A stretch of DNA of 62,673 bases from Coleofasciculus sp. FACHB-1120 (GTDB lineage: Bacteria; Cyanobacteriota; Cyanobacteriia; Cyanobacteriales; FACHB-T130), in NCBI RefSeq assembly GCF_014698845.1, contig NZ_JACJTV010000031.1:1-62673 (forward strand), given 5' to 3'. This document shows positions 1 through 8,545 of this stretch, in pieces. The stretch's first letter is position 1. Every line of letters starts with the position of its first letter. The notes under the pieces are model-generated. The model made no database searches and was not told the DNA's origin. It was given only the letters and a program-made list of their open reading frames with translations. A program made the position numbers and the translations under genes.

Positions 1-28
1 GTGCAAGCTACTGTGAACTGGCGTTTCA

Positions 29-352
29 GTGTCACCGATGCACGGGTCAATCTCAAGGACTTATATCCCTGTGTTAACCTGTCATAATCTTTGTGGCGGA
101 CTACTAGATGCGGCTGGCTTTGCCGAACGAATTCGCCAGCACTGGCACATTGAAAATCGGCTGCATTGGTCTAAAGACGCGGTTCTCCAGGAGGATGAGG
201 CTCCTTTGTGCGATGGCTATGCCCCTGCTAATTTCGCCATTGTGCGGACAATCGTACTGAATTTGTTTCGTCAAGCGGGTTTCCCTTCTATCACTAAAGG
301 GCTTCGACATTTATCTCATGATGTACATCGTTTATTTTCCTTTTTTCAATGA
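29..352 (+). pseudogene. ISAs1-family transposase remnant (C-terminal end)
   Basis: The readable part from about base 101 to 352 matches the C-terminal end of ISAs1 (H-repeat) DDE transposases: a helix with HWHIENRLHW carrying the late catalytic Glu region, then an NFAIVRTIVLNLFRQ helix. The frame has a stop at bases 14-16, and none of the three frames continues the catalytic core upstream, so the piece is truncated or degenerate before about base 100. Full-length family members are about 370 residues, so at most a quarter remains. The GTG at 29 is only the first possible start, not a real one. The rest of the element may lie outside the window. I am confident of the family and of the fragmentary state, not of the exact left boundary. 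Confidence 0.75.
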
Positions 353-357
353 ATCAG

Positions 358-375
358 CCCTGCCCGCAGGCAGGG
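358..375. repeat. Short GC-rich hairpin after the transposase remnant
   Basis: CCCTGCC and GGCAGGG form a perfect 7-bp stem around a CGCA loop, six bases after the transposase stop. A T-run follows only about 20 bases later, so it is a weak terminator candidate. It may instead be part of the element's end. Confidence 0.45.
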
Positions 376-536
376 GAAAGGTAAAGAAAAACTTTTTTTC
401 ATGGGGAAGTAGAATTTCAGGATTTCGCCTTCCCCATACCCCCTCTATTCCCTCGCAAGTGGAGGAAGATAAGGAATAAATTTTGTTCACGAGGGTTGAG
501 GTGGAGTTCTGAACTACGGTGTATTAATTTCTCAAT

Positions 537-1304
537 ATGGCTAAAGCAAATTTTAATTTTTACGCAGAATTGAATGATTTCTTGCCACGAAAAAAGCGGG
601 ACGTAACCATTACTCATGTTTTTGAGGAACGAGCCTCGATTAAGGACACGATCGAATCTTTTGGCGTCCCTCATCCGGAAGTGGATTATATCGAAGTTAA
701 CGGTAAACCCGTCGATTTTTCCTATATTGTGGCTGATAGCGATCGCATCCATGTTTATCCAATTTCTGCGGCGACTGAAAAGACATCTAGCGTCTCTCTC
801 GTTCGTCCTCAACCGCTACAATTTCCTCGTTTCGTTCTCGATATTCATTTAGGGAAACTAGCAACATCTTTACGAATGTTGGGTTTTGATACCCTGTATC
901 GAAATGACTATGACGATCTAGAGTTAGCCCAAATTTCGGCATCTGAAGAACGAATTCTCTTGACTCGCGATAAGGGTCTATTGATGCGTAGTTTGGTAAC
1001 ACATGGATATTATGTCAGAGAAACTAATCCAGAGCGACAGGTGGACGAGATAATGGGACGCTTTGCTCTAATTGAATTCGTCAAACCATTGCAACGATGT
1101 TTGCGTTGCAATGGTTTATTAGAACCTGTGGATAAGGAATCGATTCTTGACCAAGTGCCACCCAATATCCAACAATCTATTGATGAATTTAGCCGCTGTC
1201 GTGAATGCGCTCATGTTTATTGGAAAGGCACGCATTATGAACAAATGCAGCAATTTATCCAAGGAATAATCTTCTCGAAGCCAGTTGAATCGAATTGGGT
1301 ATAA
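537..1304 (+). CDS. Mut7-C RNase domain protein with N-terminal ubiquitin-like domain
   Basis: This 255-residue protein has two recognisable parts. Residues about 1-85 resemble the Mut7-C ubiquitin-like (beta-grasp) domain, ending in DSDRIHVYPI. Residues about 95-245 are the Mut7-C RNase (PIN-like) domain: FVLDIHLGKLA with the first acidic residue, LRMLGFDTLYRNDYDD, and ILLTRDKGLL. A zinc ribbon follows, with Cys pairs in CLRCNG and CRECAHVYWKG. Family knowledge suggests a metal-dependent ribonuclease; the bacterial substrate is not established. The ATG at 537 puts the beta-grasp domain at the very N terminus, as is usual. It stands alone between the transposase remnant and recX, 190 bases from the latter. 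Family assignment is strong; the biological role is open. Confidence 0.9.
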   Translation: MAKANFNFYAELNDFLPRKKRDVTITHVFEERASIKDTIESFGVPHPEVDYIEVNGKPVDFSYIVADSDRIHVYPISAATEKTSSVSLVRPQPLQFPRFVLDIHLGKLATSLRMLGFDTLYRNDYDDLELAQISASEERILLTRDKGLLMRSLVTHGYYVRETNPERQVDEIMGRFALIEFVKPLQRCLRCNGLLEPVDKESILDQVPPNIQQSIDEFSRCRECAHVYWKGTHYEQMQQFIQGIIFSKPVESNWV

Positions 1305-1495
1305 AAGCTGGCTTTTTGCGATTCGCATTGATTATTTTAAGGCAAATTTTAACAATTTATTTCATTTTTTAAATAATTATTTCTTGGGTATTTGTGCCTA
1401 AAAATATATTTTGAACATACATTATTCTAGACTGCGATACAACAATTAAACTTTTGTATGTGTTAAAATCAATAAACATAATAACTGTTTGATAA

Positions 1496-1966
1496 ATGAG
1501 TTGTACTGACTATTTTTTTCGCCTGATCTCCCGCCGAGATTACAGTGCTTACGAACTTTTAAAGAAAGGACAATTAAAGGGGTTTGATCCAAATGAAATC
1601 TCCGAGGCTATCAATTATTTGCAAGAGAGAGACTATCAATCCGACACGCGCTTAGTCGCCAACTTGATTGCCTACTCTCAAGGCAAATATGGGAAATCTA
1701 TGGTAAGGCGCAAATGTATGGAAAAAGGGATTTCCTCCGAGGTATTCGAGCAAGTTTGGAACGAACAAATCGAAGCAGAGGGAAGTGAGGAAACGGACGC
1801 TCTGGATGGTTTAAAGACAAAGATCATGCGAAAGTATAAAATTGATGATTTTCAAATTATCGACCAAAAAACCAAAGCCAAGCTATTAAATTACTTGCAA
1901 TATAGAGGTTTTAATGCTTTTGAAGTTTTGAAGCAATGGCAGAGACAACAAGTAGAAAATGAGTAA
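1496..1966 (+). CDS. recX: Regulatory protein RecX
   Basis: The product is 156 residues, the normal size for RecX. It shows the three-helix repeats of the family: SRRDYSAYELLKKGQLKGF near the N terminus, then INYLQERDYQSDTRLVANLI, then GKSMVRRKCMEKGISSEVFEQVW. RecX binds RecA filaments and limits RecA activity in recombination and SOS induction. RecA is not encoded nearby, so regulation with recA cannot be judged. A region of about 190 AT-rich bases separates it from the Mut7-C gene, so it probably has its own promoter. I could not identify that promoter with confidence. Confidence 0.85.
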   Translation: MSCTDYFFRLISRRDYSAYELLKKGQLKGFDPNEISEAINYLQERDYQSDTRLVANLIAYSQGKYGKSMVRRKCMEKGISSEVFEQVWNEQIEAEGSEETDALDGLKTKIMRKYKIDDFQIIDQKTKAKLLNYLQYRGFNAFEVLKQWQRQQVENE

Positions 1967-2052
1967 CGGAGCGGTTTGGTAATTTGGTATTGCTAGATTA
2001 TCTTAAAAACTTTTAATTTGCATTTTTTTATCACCTTTAGTTTGTATCTACT

Positions 2053-2325
2053 ATGAAAGATATTGTCACCTTGTTTTTTGGGTTGGGTATGGTGTTTAAC
2101 GCCAGCTTATTTATTCCACAAGCCTTAAGGATTGTTCAAACGAAGAGTTCTAAAAATTTGTCTTTAATTACTTTTCTCGGTTTTAATTTTATTCAGCTTA
2201 ATGGGGTTCTCTATGGGTATTATCGAAACGATTTGGTTTTGATGTATGGAAACTTAATTAGTTTTATGAGTTGTGCAAGCGTAACAATTTTGGCAATTAT
2301 ATACCGAGGTAAGGAACCTAGGTAA
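2053..2325 (+). CDS. SemiSWEET / PQ-loop family transporter
   Basis: Ninety residues form three hydrophobic segments (about 4-24, 37-57 and 62-84), the single triple-helix bundle of bacterial SemiSWEETs. The PQ motif lies in helix 1 (FIPQALRIVQTKSSKNLS), and the Asn-rich second helix holds GFNFIQLNG. Characterised members work as dimers in the inner membrane and move sugars down their gradient. The substrate here is not predictable. The gene stands alone, followed at once by two dispersed palindromes (2336-2363 and 2408-2435) that may act as its 3' end. It could also be an uncharacterised PQ-loop protein, but length and motif fit SemiSWEET well. Confidence 0.85.
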   Translation: MKDIVTLFFGLGMVFNASLFIPQALRIVQTKSSKNLSLITFLGFNFIQLNGVLYGYYRNDLVLMYGNLISFMSCASVTILAIIYRGKEPR

Positions 2326-2335
2326 AAAGTAAAGA

Positions 2336-2363
2336 GTAGGGGTGTAGAATTCTACACCCCTAC
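2336..2363. repeat. Perfect 28-bp palindrome (GTAGGGGTGTAGAA arm)
   Basis: The arm GTAGGGGTGTAGAA is followed directly by its exact reverse complement, with no loop. It starts 10 bases after the SemiSWEET stop. It resembles the palindromes at 2408-2435 and 56207-56237, which also start and end in GTAG/CTAC, so it is probably one copy of a dispersed family. It could fold in RNA and serve as a 3' end. Confidence 0.8.
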
Positions 2364-2407
2364 ATTCGGGTTCATTTATATTCAGCTCTGGAGACAAGCA
2401 ATATTTA

Positions 2408-2435
2408 GTAGAGACGCGATGAATCGCATCTCTAC
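2408..2435. repeat. Near-perfect 28-base palindrome (GTAGAGACGCGAT arm)
   Basis: Arms GTAGAGACGCGAT and ATCGCATCTCTAC pair with one mismatch around GA. This type of palindrome is widespread in cyanobacterial genomes. It lies 44 bases after the palindrome at 2336-2363, between the SemiSWEET gene and the convergent GAF gene. Confidence 0.75.
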
Positions 2436-2460
2436 ATTTCGGTGTTAATCGCCAGAGAAT

Positions 2461-3009
2461 TTATCTCCTAGCGGGTATGGAAGACTTCGCTGCCAATATG
2501 TAGGCAACAGCAAGAGGTGTTAATTTCTCTGTAACTGTGGTCATAATAGAGCGGTCTTCCGGCGTCCAAACTCTAGGCTGACCAAAGACACAAGGTTGCA
2601 GAATTCCCCACAACAAATTATCTTGGCACAGGTGAGCGTGAACTAATGCTCGATGTCCAAATTCTTTTTGTTCAAAAGCTTTGTTAACGACTTCCGGATT
2701 CGCTGTCTCTACATCTTCGACAAAGACAGAAGGTTTTGTATGCAGTGCCGCAGCAAAGAGTGGATCTTCTTTTGGCAAAGATTCTGGTTCTTTCTTCCAG
2801 TCAGCGTCAAGAATGTTGGGATATTCTTGAGTGCGACGCCAACAGTAAGGAACTTTCCCGATGGATGTATGCGGATCGCGCAGGTAGAGAAAAATGCGAT
2901 CGCACTGCAACACTTCACCCAAAGCTGGCAGCAAGGCGGAAAAGACAGTATCAGGTGTACTGTCCTCGCTGAAAATTTTATCGAGAATTGGTGGTATTGG
3001 GTTGTTCAT
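2461..3009 (-). CDS. GAF domain-containing protein
   Basis: The 182-residue product is essentially one GAF domain: an N-terminal helix, then ALGEVLQCDRIFLYLRDP, the strand LVHAHLCQDNLLWGILQPC, and a C-terminal helix RSIMTTVTEKLTPLAVAYI. GAF domains bind small ligands or bilins. I see no output domain, so it is a single-domain sensor or binding protein. A Cys in the LLWGILQPC segment is not in the usual bilin-lyase position, so I do not call it a phytochrome-type photoreceptor. It starts 12 bases after the stop of the alpha-mannosidase on the same strand and is probably co-transcribed with it. Ligand and role are unknown. Confidence 0.8.
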   Translation of the reverse strand: MNNPIPPILDKIFSEDSTPDTVFSALLPALGEVLQCDRIFLYLRDPHTSIGKVPYCWRRTQEYPNILDADWKKEPESLPKEDPLFAAALHTKPSVFVEDVETANPEVVNKAFEQKEFGHRALVHAHLCQDNLLWGILQPCVFGQPRVWTPEDRSIMTTVTEKLTPLAVAYILAAKSSIPARR

Positions 3010-3021
3010 ACGCTTATTTTC

Positions 3022-6000
3022 TCAGCCGTCTGTTCGTTTCACTACAAAAGTAGCGATTTTCCAGGGCTGGATGCTGGCTATTTGCCCAGAAGCGAACATT
3101 TCGGGTGCATCGATGGGACGCTCTAACAAATCAACTGGGTGCGCGATCGCTAAATCCAAGTCGCTATTCAACTGCATCTGTGCCTCTTCCCCGTGACACT
3201 CATAACAGCGCAAAATCCACTGCCGCAAGTTATCTTCTGACTGCTTCAATGCGATCAGAATTAGATTTTCAGCATGTAAGTCTAACAATTGACCCACGGG
3301 GGGTAAGGACGCCATATTTCTCGCATCGGGTTCTTCCACCCCCCTTTTTAAGGGGGGTAAGGGGGGATCGAGACTCTTTGGGGGAGAGATTAACCGAGAA
3401 GTATTGGGTAAGGACGAATTCTGTTCGCCGACCGAAGGCAGCAGCATCACTTGTAGCGGTAAATTTAGCTCGTAGCCTCGGCGCACAGTATGCGCTGACT
3501 GCCAGCCACATTGATGAGGATAGAGGGCATAGGTGAATTGATGCCAACCTTGGTCTGCATCTGGATCGGGCCAAGTAGAACCTCGTAACAGGGTGAGGCG
3601 TAATTGAGAAGGTTCGGCATCGTAACCGTATTTACAATCATTTAGCAAACTAACGCCATAGCCATTGTCAGCTAAATCTGCCCAGTGCAAGGCAGGAACT
3701 TCCCATTTGGCGGTTTCTGCGGGTGTTTGAGGCTGAGTAGTTCGCTCGTTAGCGTCGCGTGTGCTTCGCACAATCGCGCCGCAAGGAATTTCGTAAGTAG
3801 CAGAATCCGCCGTCAAGGTAAGCGGGAAAGCGGCTTTTACGAGTACGTGGCGTTCTTGCCAGTCTACAGTCGTGACGATTTTCAGTAGCGGCGAATCTGC
3901 TTGCAGGACGTAATCTTGGCAAAATTTCGACTCGCCTAGCTGCCGCACAACGCGCAGACGAGTTTGCACCGCCCCCTGTTCTACCCATTCAATTGACTTT
4001 AGCTGGGTGGGAGGTAAGGGGTGTTGGGCATAGTTGGGGTCAATGTTCCAAGCATCCCAATATTGACCGCTATCTTGGAAGGCTTGGAGTTGATTTCCTC
4101 CGACTTGAGAGAGGATCTCTCGATGATTAATTTTGTCAAAAACACTGCTTAAATCGCCTGTTTGAGAATCAACGATTACCCGCAGTAAGTCATTTTCTAA
4201 AATGCAATTTTTTTCGCTAAATCTGATATTATCTCGATTATGTGCATTAGAATCCGGAAAGCTAGTGCTATGCTGCCCGTGTTCTTGCCTTTTTGAGGGT
4301 AATTCCTCTTGAGGATCTAGGTTTTGAGGATATAGCCAGAAGAGACGATAACCCACTGATGGGATATTCTCAGCGAGAAATAACAGCGTCGTGCCTTCAG
4401 AAAGCTGGGATGGTAGCAGTTTCCCTTCTAAGTTGTAAACTTGCCAGTGATGTTTAGACGCCGGTAAGGGAACGGCAACGACTTCCGAGCGTTGCCAGTT
4501 CAGGGAGTTGAAGACGATAACCGGGAGGGCGTCTGGTTGCGGCGGTGGGGGAAGGGCAATAGAAGTTGCGATCGCTCTTAAGGCTTGCTGTACGATTTCC
4601 GAACCCACTTGTTCCACCTCTTGCCAAGCTCGATTCGCATCTACAAAAACTTGGGGAATGGAGGAACCGGGGAGAATATCGTGAAATTGATTAAATAGCA
4701 CCTTTTTCCACGCAGATTCTAAGGCTTGCTTGGGATAAGGCGCACCGATGCTGATACTCGCCAAGGAAGCGAAAAGTTCTGCTTGGTACAATAAGCCTTC
4801 ACTGCGACGCTGAAAGCGCTTTTGATCGGCGTGGGTGGTGTAGCAACCCCGATGGAATTCTAGATAGAGTTCATCGTCCCAAACCGGGAACAGTCTTGAG
4901 TTTTGAGTTTCGTTGGAGTTGGGATTTTGAGTGCTAATCTGCTGCAAATAACGCTCAGATGTCGTGAATTCTAGACGAGGAAAGAAGGGGGATTTTTCCC
5001 AACGATGGGCGACTTCCAACATATCGCGGGTAGGGCCACCGCCATGATCCCCCACACCTGGAAGCCAGAGGCATTCTTTTAAACTGGTTTGGGTTTCCCA
5101 ATCACAGGCATAAGACGCCATCTTCATCGGGTCAATGCCTTCACCAATCGGAGCAGACATGAGGCTGAAGATTTGGGAACCATCGGGCGATCGCCACCAA
5201 AATGCTTCATAGGGAAACTTGGTGGTATCGTTCCAGCGCAATTTTTGGGTGACAAAGTATTCAATCCCGCCAGATTTCAGAAATTGGGGCAACGTGGCAC
5301 AAAAGCCAAAACTATCTGGCAACCAGGCAACTGTACTCAATTGCCCAAATTTTTCTAAGACGTAACGCTGACCGTAGAGCAACTGGCGGATAATCGATTC
5401 GCCATTAATAATATTTAGTTCCGGTTCCACCCACATTCCGCCGACAACTTCCCAGCGTCCAGCCGCAACTTGTTGTTGAATGGCGGCAAATAAATCCGGG
5501 CGATGTTGCTCAATCCAAGCATAAAGTGCGGGTGTAGAATGGCAAAAAATCAGCTTGGGAAATTCTTGCAAGAGTTTCAGAACCGATTCAAAAGTGCGTT
5601 GAGCAGCTTCCCAGGTATCGCTGACAGGCCATAGCCAAGCTAAGTCTAAGTGAGCATGACCGAGCAAACAGATTTGAGATTTGAGATTTTGGATTTTAGA
5701 TTCTGTTGACCCTAGCGTGTCGAGCAGATTTTCACGGAGGGCGGAAAGCGATCGCTCAAACTTTTGTCCATCAGGCAGCGCTGTCCAGTCAATCTCAGCT
5801 ACAGCAGATGCCAAAATATCCAGTTTTTCCGGTTCAAAGGTTTTTAAATACCGCTGTAAGACAGCTAACTCATCAGCAACAAAACCGGGTTCAATCCGCT
5901 CGTCGGTGGTAAATTCGTATACGCAGAGCGATCGCACTAACGCCCCATCATCATGTCCGGGACTTACCAGGCGCAAGGCAACGGTAATCTCCTCACCCGG

Positions 6001-6411
6001 CGTGACAGCGGGACTCAGCAGTACCCTCGTTGAGCAATCGAATAAATCTCCCGCTTGCACTTTGACGCCATTGACAAAAATTTGCGCGTCTTCTGCCCAC
6101 CAAGTTAGCACCAGCCGCAACGCCAACCCTGATAAAGGATACAGGTGTAAATCTTGGGGAATAATCAATTTTTGACTAAGCCATAACACCTTTTGCCCCG
6201 CTTCCCAAGCAATATGTCCCCTCGCATTCAACTCCACAGATAACCAATCAGTCCCGAAATCAGATTGGCGAACTGTATCTGCTGTCAGGTCTGCGGCACA
6301 GTAGCGCCAGCGGGTCTGAACGTTAACCTGAGTCATCGCGGAGAGTTTTTCAATCGCTTCGCTCAGGAGGCTGGATGAGGGCGTTACAAAAGGTGTCTTG
6401 GAATCGGTCAT
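3022..6411 (-). CDS. GH38 alpha-mannosidase
   Basis: A large glycoside hydrolase family 38 enzyme (1129 residues from the chosen start) that should hydrolyse terminal alpha-mannosyl bonds. The catalytic domain begins with LLGHAHLDLAWLW, whose His and Asp bind zinc, continues through GGMWVEPELNI and carries the nucleophile Asp in WLPDSFGF. GVGDHGGGPT holds a further zinc ligand. C-terminal beta-sandwich domains follow. The longest open frame begins at a TTG (6456) inside a run of TTAGCAATT-type repeats. The ATG at 6411 is more plausible, and I used it. Three stretches look like low-complexity or repeat insertions: SKIQNLKSQI just before the first zinc motif, TQNPNSNETQNSR, and DPPLPPLKRG near the C terminus. 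No signal peptide is visible, so the enzyme is probably cytoplasmic. It is followed by the GAF gene and divergent from the gene at 6479. Confidence 0.9.
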   Translation of the reverse strand: MTDSKTPFVTPSSSLLSEAIEKLSAMTQVNVQTRWRYCAADLTADTVRQSDFGTDWLSVELNARGHIAWEAGQKVLWLSQKLIIPQDLHLYPLSGLALRLVLTWWAEDAQIFVNGVKVQAGDLFDCSTRVLLSPAVTPGEEITVALRLVSPGHDDGALVRSLCVYEFTTDERIEPGFVADELAVLQRYLKTFEPEKLDILASAVAEIDWTALPDGQKFERSLSALRENLLDTLGSTESKIQNLKSQICLLGHAHLDLAWLWPVSDTWEAAQRTFESVLKLLQEFPKLIFCHSTPALYAWIEQHRPDLFAAIQQQVAAGRWEVVGGMWVEPELNIINGESIIRQLLYGQRYVLEKFGQLSTVAWLPDSFGFCATLPQFLKSGGIEYFVTQKLRWNDTTKFPYEAFWWRSPDGSQIFSLMSAPIGEGIDPMKMASYACDWETQTSLKECLWLPGVGDHGGGPTRDMLEVAHRWEKSPFFPRLEFTTSERYLQQISTQNPNSNETQNSRLFPVWDDELYLEFHRGCYTTHADQKRFQRRSEGLLYQAELFASLASISIGAPYPKQALESAWKKVLFNQFHDILPGSSIPQVFVDANRAWQEVEQVGSEIVQQALRAIATSIALPPPPQPDALPVIVFNSLNWQRSEVVAVPLPASKHHWQVYNLEGKLLPSQLSEGTTLLFLAENIPSVGYRLFWLYPQNLDPQEELPSKRQEHGQHSTSFPDSNAHNRDNIRFSEKNCILENDLLRVIVDSQTGDLSSVFDKINHREILSQVGGNQLQAFQDSGQYWDAWNIDPNYAQHPLPPTQLKSIEWVEQGAVQTRLRVVRQLGESKFCQDYVLQADSPLLKIVTTVDWQERHVLVKAAFPLTLTADSATYEIPCGAIVRSTRDANERTTQPQTPAETAKWEVPALHWADLADNGYGVSLLNDCKYGYDAEPSQLRLTLLRGSTWPDPDADQGWHQFTYALYPHQCGWQSAHTVRRGYELNLPLQVMLLPSVGEQNSSLPNTSRLISPPKSLDPPLPPLKRGVEEPDARNMASLPPVGQLLDLHAENLILIALKQSEDNLRQWILRCYECHGEEAQMQLNSDLDLAIAHPVDLLERPIDAPEMFASGQIASIQPWKIATFVVKRTDG
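3339..3357. repeat. In-gene palindrome CCCCCCTT/AAGGGGGG (GH38 C-terminal region)
   Basis: Arms CCCCCCTT (3339-3346) and AAGGGGGG (3350-3357) pair around TTT inside the GH38 coding sequence. On the minus strand it encodes part of DPPLPPLKRGVEEP. Peptides of the LPPLKRG type typically come from a dispersed cyanobacterial DNA repeat, not from enzyme evolution. The frame stays open across it. Confidence 0.6.
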
Positions 6412-6478
6412 CTTTTCGATAAAATCAGGGCATCTACTATTTTTAGCAATTAGCAATTAACATTTAGCATTTAGCAAA

Positions 6479-8488
6479 ATGTCCTCCCCTCCCAATGGTC
6501 GGTATAAAAGCAAATTATTTAATTTCCTCTCCCGAAAATCTCGCCAGTTGAAGGATGAGAGCGATCGCGCTGTGCGAAATCTGAAAGTCGCAGCGGTTTG
6601 GGGAGCGCAAATCCTCCTCTATCCGGTGTATCTGCTGGCTCAAACTTCCCAATTAGCTGGGCGTCAGTTACAACAAGCGACGCAAGAAAAATTCCCACAA
6701 TTACATTCTGGTAAAAAAGACCGAACAAAACGTCCTAACTCGCCGCCAACGCCGCCACCGACAGACGCGCCAATTCAGGAAGTGCTACGAGCGATCGCGG
6801 GTCAGGAAGAATCAGAATTCGCTTTAAATCCATCGGCAAATTCTGTTGCTGCTGCTAGTAACAAAGCAGGAATTTTCAGTCAAGTTGCAGATGCGATTAA
6901 TCGTGTCTCTACGACATATTTTGGATTCCAATTTTTCGATCGTAGCGCTGCGGGCGGATCGAGTCATTCAATCTCCTCAAATTTAACCCTTCCCCCGCTC
7001 AATCTCCCGGAAACTGTTGTCGTGCAAACGCTACAGCCCAAAGCGGCGGCGGGAACCAGCAACGGACAATCCTTAGCGGCGGCATTACGCAATCAAATTG
7101 TCGTTCGGGGAGTTGCGACACAACTCGCTACCCGTTCCGTGGTACTCGTCACCGCTGACAATCAAATTTTAGATATTCTTACCCCTGAACAACAGCAAAA
7201 ATTACAACAGCGAATTCGTTGGGAATTGGCAAACTACTGGCGTCAGTGGCGGTTAGTGCAAGCGTCGGCGAAAGGAATTGCAGCACAACTTCGCCCTCCT
7301 GTCAATCAGCGCCATCTGTTACCACCCGTGCGTCTGTTCTGGGGAGTCATCGCCTGGGTGCAACAAGGGCCGGTTGCGATCGCTGCCAATCTCTTCCAAG
7401 AGTCAACGCTGGTGCAAGGGCAAGAAACAACCGGAGAAGCGGAAATTGGAAGGCGATTGAGCGCATCTAGAGAAGAAATTGGAACCATCCCGCATCCTTC
7501 TTCATCCCTCCTGCTTCAGCCATTAATCTTCCTCGATCGGACGATGGTTGCAATCGAAGTCCGGCAAAAAGACTTTTTAGCGAAGCTAACGCCCCGTTCT
7601 GGGGAAATGGAGGTCGTTGCGCGATCGCCTTTACAACGGATACAAGCTGTATTCAGCCAACCAATGCGACAACCGGCGTCTCCCGATGTTACAGACGCTC
7701 AAGCACCCAATATTCAAGCGCTGATTCAGGCAGCAATTGACTACTTTTTTGGCAGGCGCAATGGAAAATTACCTTGGGAATCTACCCCAGAAATTGATTC
7801 TGATTCCTACAGCCAAACAAATCGGATATCAGGTGGCGCTTCTGCCTCCTTAGCCTCTGCTCAAAGGAAGAATCCCGCATTAAGCGCAACAGGTGTTGCA
7901 GATCCCTGGCTGACCATGAATGATTTATTCGGTCAGCCAGATGCACCCACCAGCAAGCAGCCAACGCGAACCGCCCCTCATCGCCCTTTACCAAGGGTGG
8001 CAGGCAAAGCGCAACCGTCAGCTCATCTGCCGGGAAAGAAGACCCGGACTGCCCTCCCCGGAGCCAACCAGCCGGATATGCCTGCTGAGAATTCTGTTTG
8101 GAAGTCGATTAAGCTTCGCCTGAGTTTCAAACAAACGATTTTGACGCCCCGCAAACCCACTGCGCCTGAGCCAATGGCGGCGCGTCCAACACCAACTCCT
8201 TCTACAACCAAAAAATCTCGCAAAAAAGACGGCAAAATTACCAAAGCGCCTACTTTCCAGACGCCAAGAGTGGAAGCCGAAGGGACGCTTTCAAATCTAT
8301 CGCCAGCGATCGCGCAAAGCAATCGGACAAGCTTTGCCACCCATTCGCCCGACTGGATTGAGGCTGAGGTGACTCCAGCCGGATACGTCAAACACCCCCT
8401 AGAATATTTGCTGGAATGGCTGGATAAGGCGATGCTATGGCTGGAGAATTTCTTCGTGAAAGTGTGGCACTGGGTGAAAAAATTCTAA
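6479..8488 (+). CDS. Conserved-type cyanobacterial protein of unknown function (669 aa)
   Basis: I do not recognise a domain. The N terminus is basic (residues 5-30), followed by a moderately hydrophobic stretch VWGAQILLYPVYLLA (about 41-55). A Pro-rich linker (PNSPPTPPPTDAP) comes next. The central part, about residues 185-310, looks globular (RNQIVVRGVATQLATRSVVLV, ANYWRQWRLVQA). From about 440 to 610 it is rich in Pro, Thr, Ser and Lys and probably disordered. The C terminus is a Trp-rich amphipathic helix (PLEYLLEWLDKAMLWLENFF). That pattern suggests membrane association, which is inference. It is divergent from the alpha-mannosidase, with AT-rich TTAGCA-type repeats between them. No clear ribosome-binding site precedes the ATG. 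Confidence 0.75.
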   Translation: MSSPPNGRYKSKLFNFLSRKSRQLKDESDRAVRNLKVAAVWGAQILLYPVYLLAQTSQLAGRQLQQATQEKFPQLHSGKKDRTKRPNSPPTPPPTDAPIQEVLRAIAGQEESEFALNPSANSVAAASNKAGIFSQVADAINRVSTTYFGFQFFDRSAAGGSSHSISSNLTLPPLNLPETVVVQTLQPKAAAGTSNGQSLAAALRNQIVVRGVATQLATRSVVLVTADNQILDILTPEQQQKLQQRIRWELANYWRQWRLVQASAKGIAAQLRPPVNQRHLLPPVRLFWGVIAWVQQGPVAIAANLFQESTLVQGQETTGEAEIGRRLSASREEIGTIPHPSSSLLLQPLIFLDRTMVAIEVRQKDFLAKLTPRSGEMEVVARSPLQRIQAVFSQPMRQPASPDVTDAQAPNIQALIQAAIDYFFGRRNGKLPWESTPEIDSDSYSQTNRISGGASASLASAQRKNPALSATGVADPWLTMNDLFGQPDAPTSKQPTRTAPHRPLPRVAGKAQPSAHLPGKKTRTALPGANQPDMPAENSVWKSIKLRLSFKQTILTPRKPTAPEPMAARPTPTPSTTKKSRKKDGKITKAPTFQTPRVEAEGTLSNLSPAIAQSNRTSFATHSPDWIEAEVTPAGYVKHPLEYLLEWLDKAMLWLENFFVKVWHWVKKF

Positions 8489-8545
8489 GGGTTATAGAGG
8501 CGGAATCTTAGCGTCCCTACTCTGTGCGTGCCCCTCTCCTACGGT

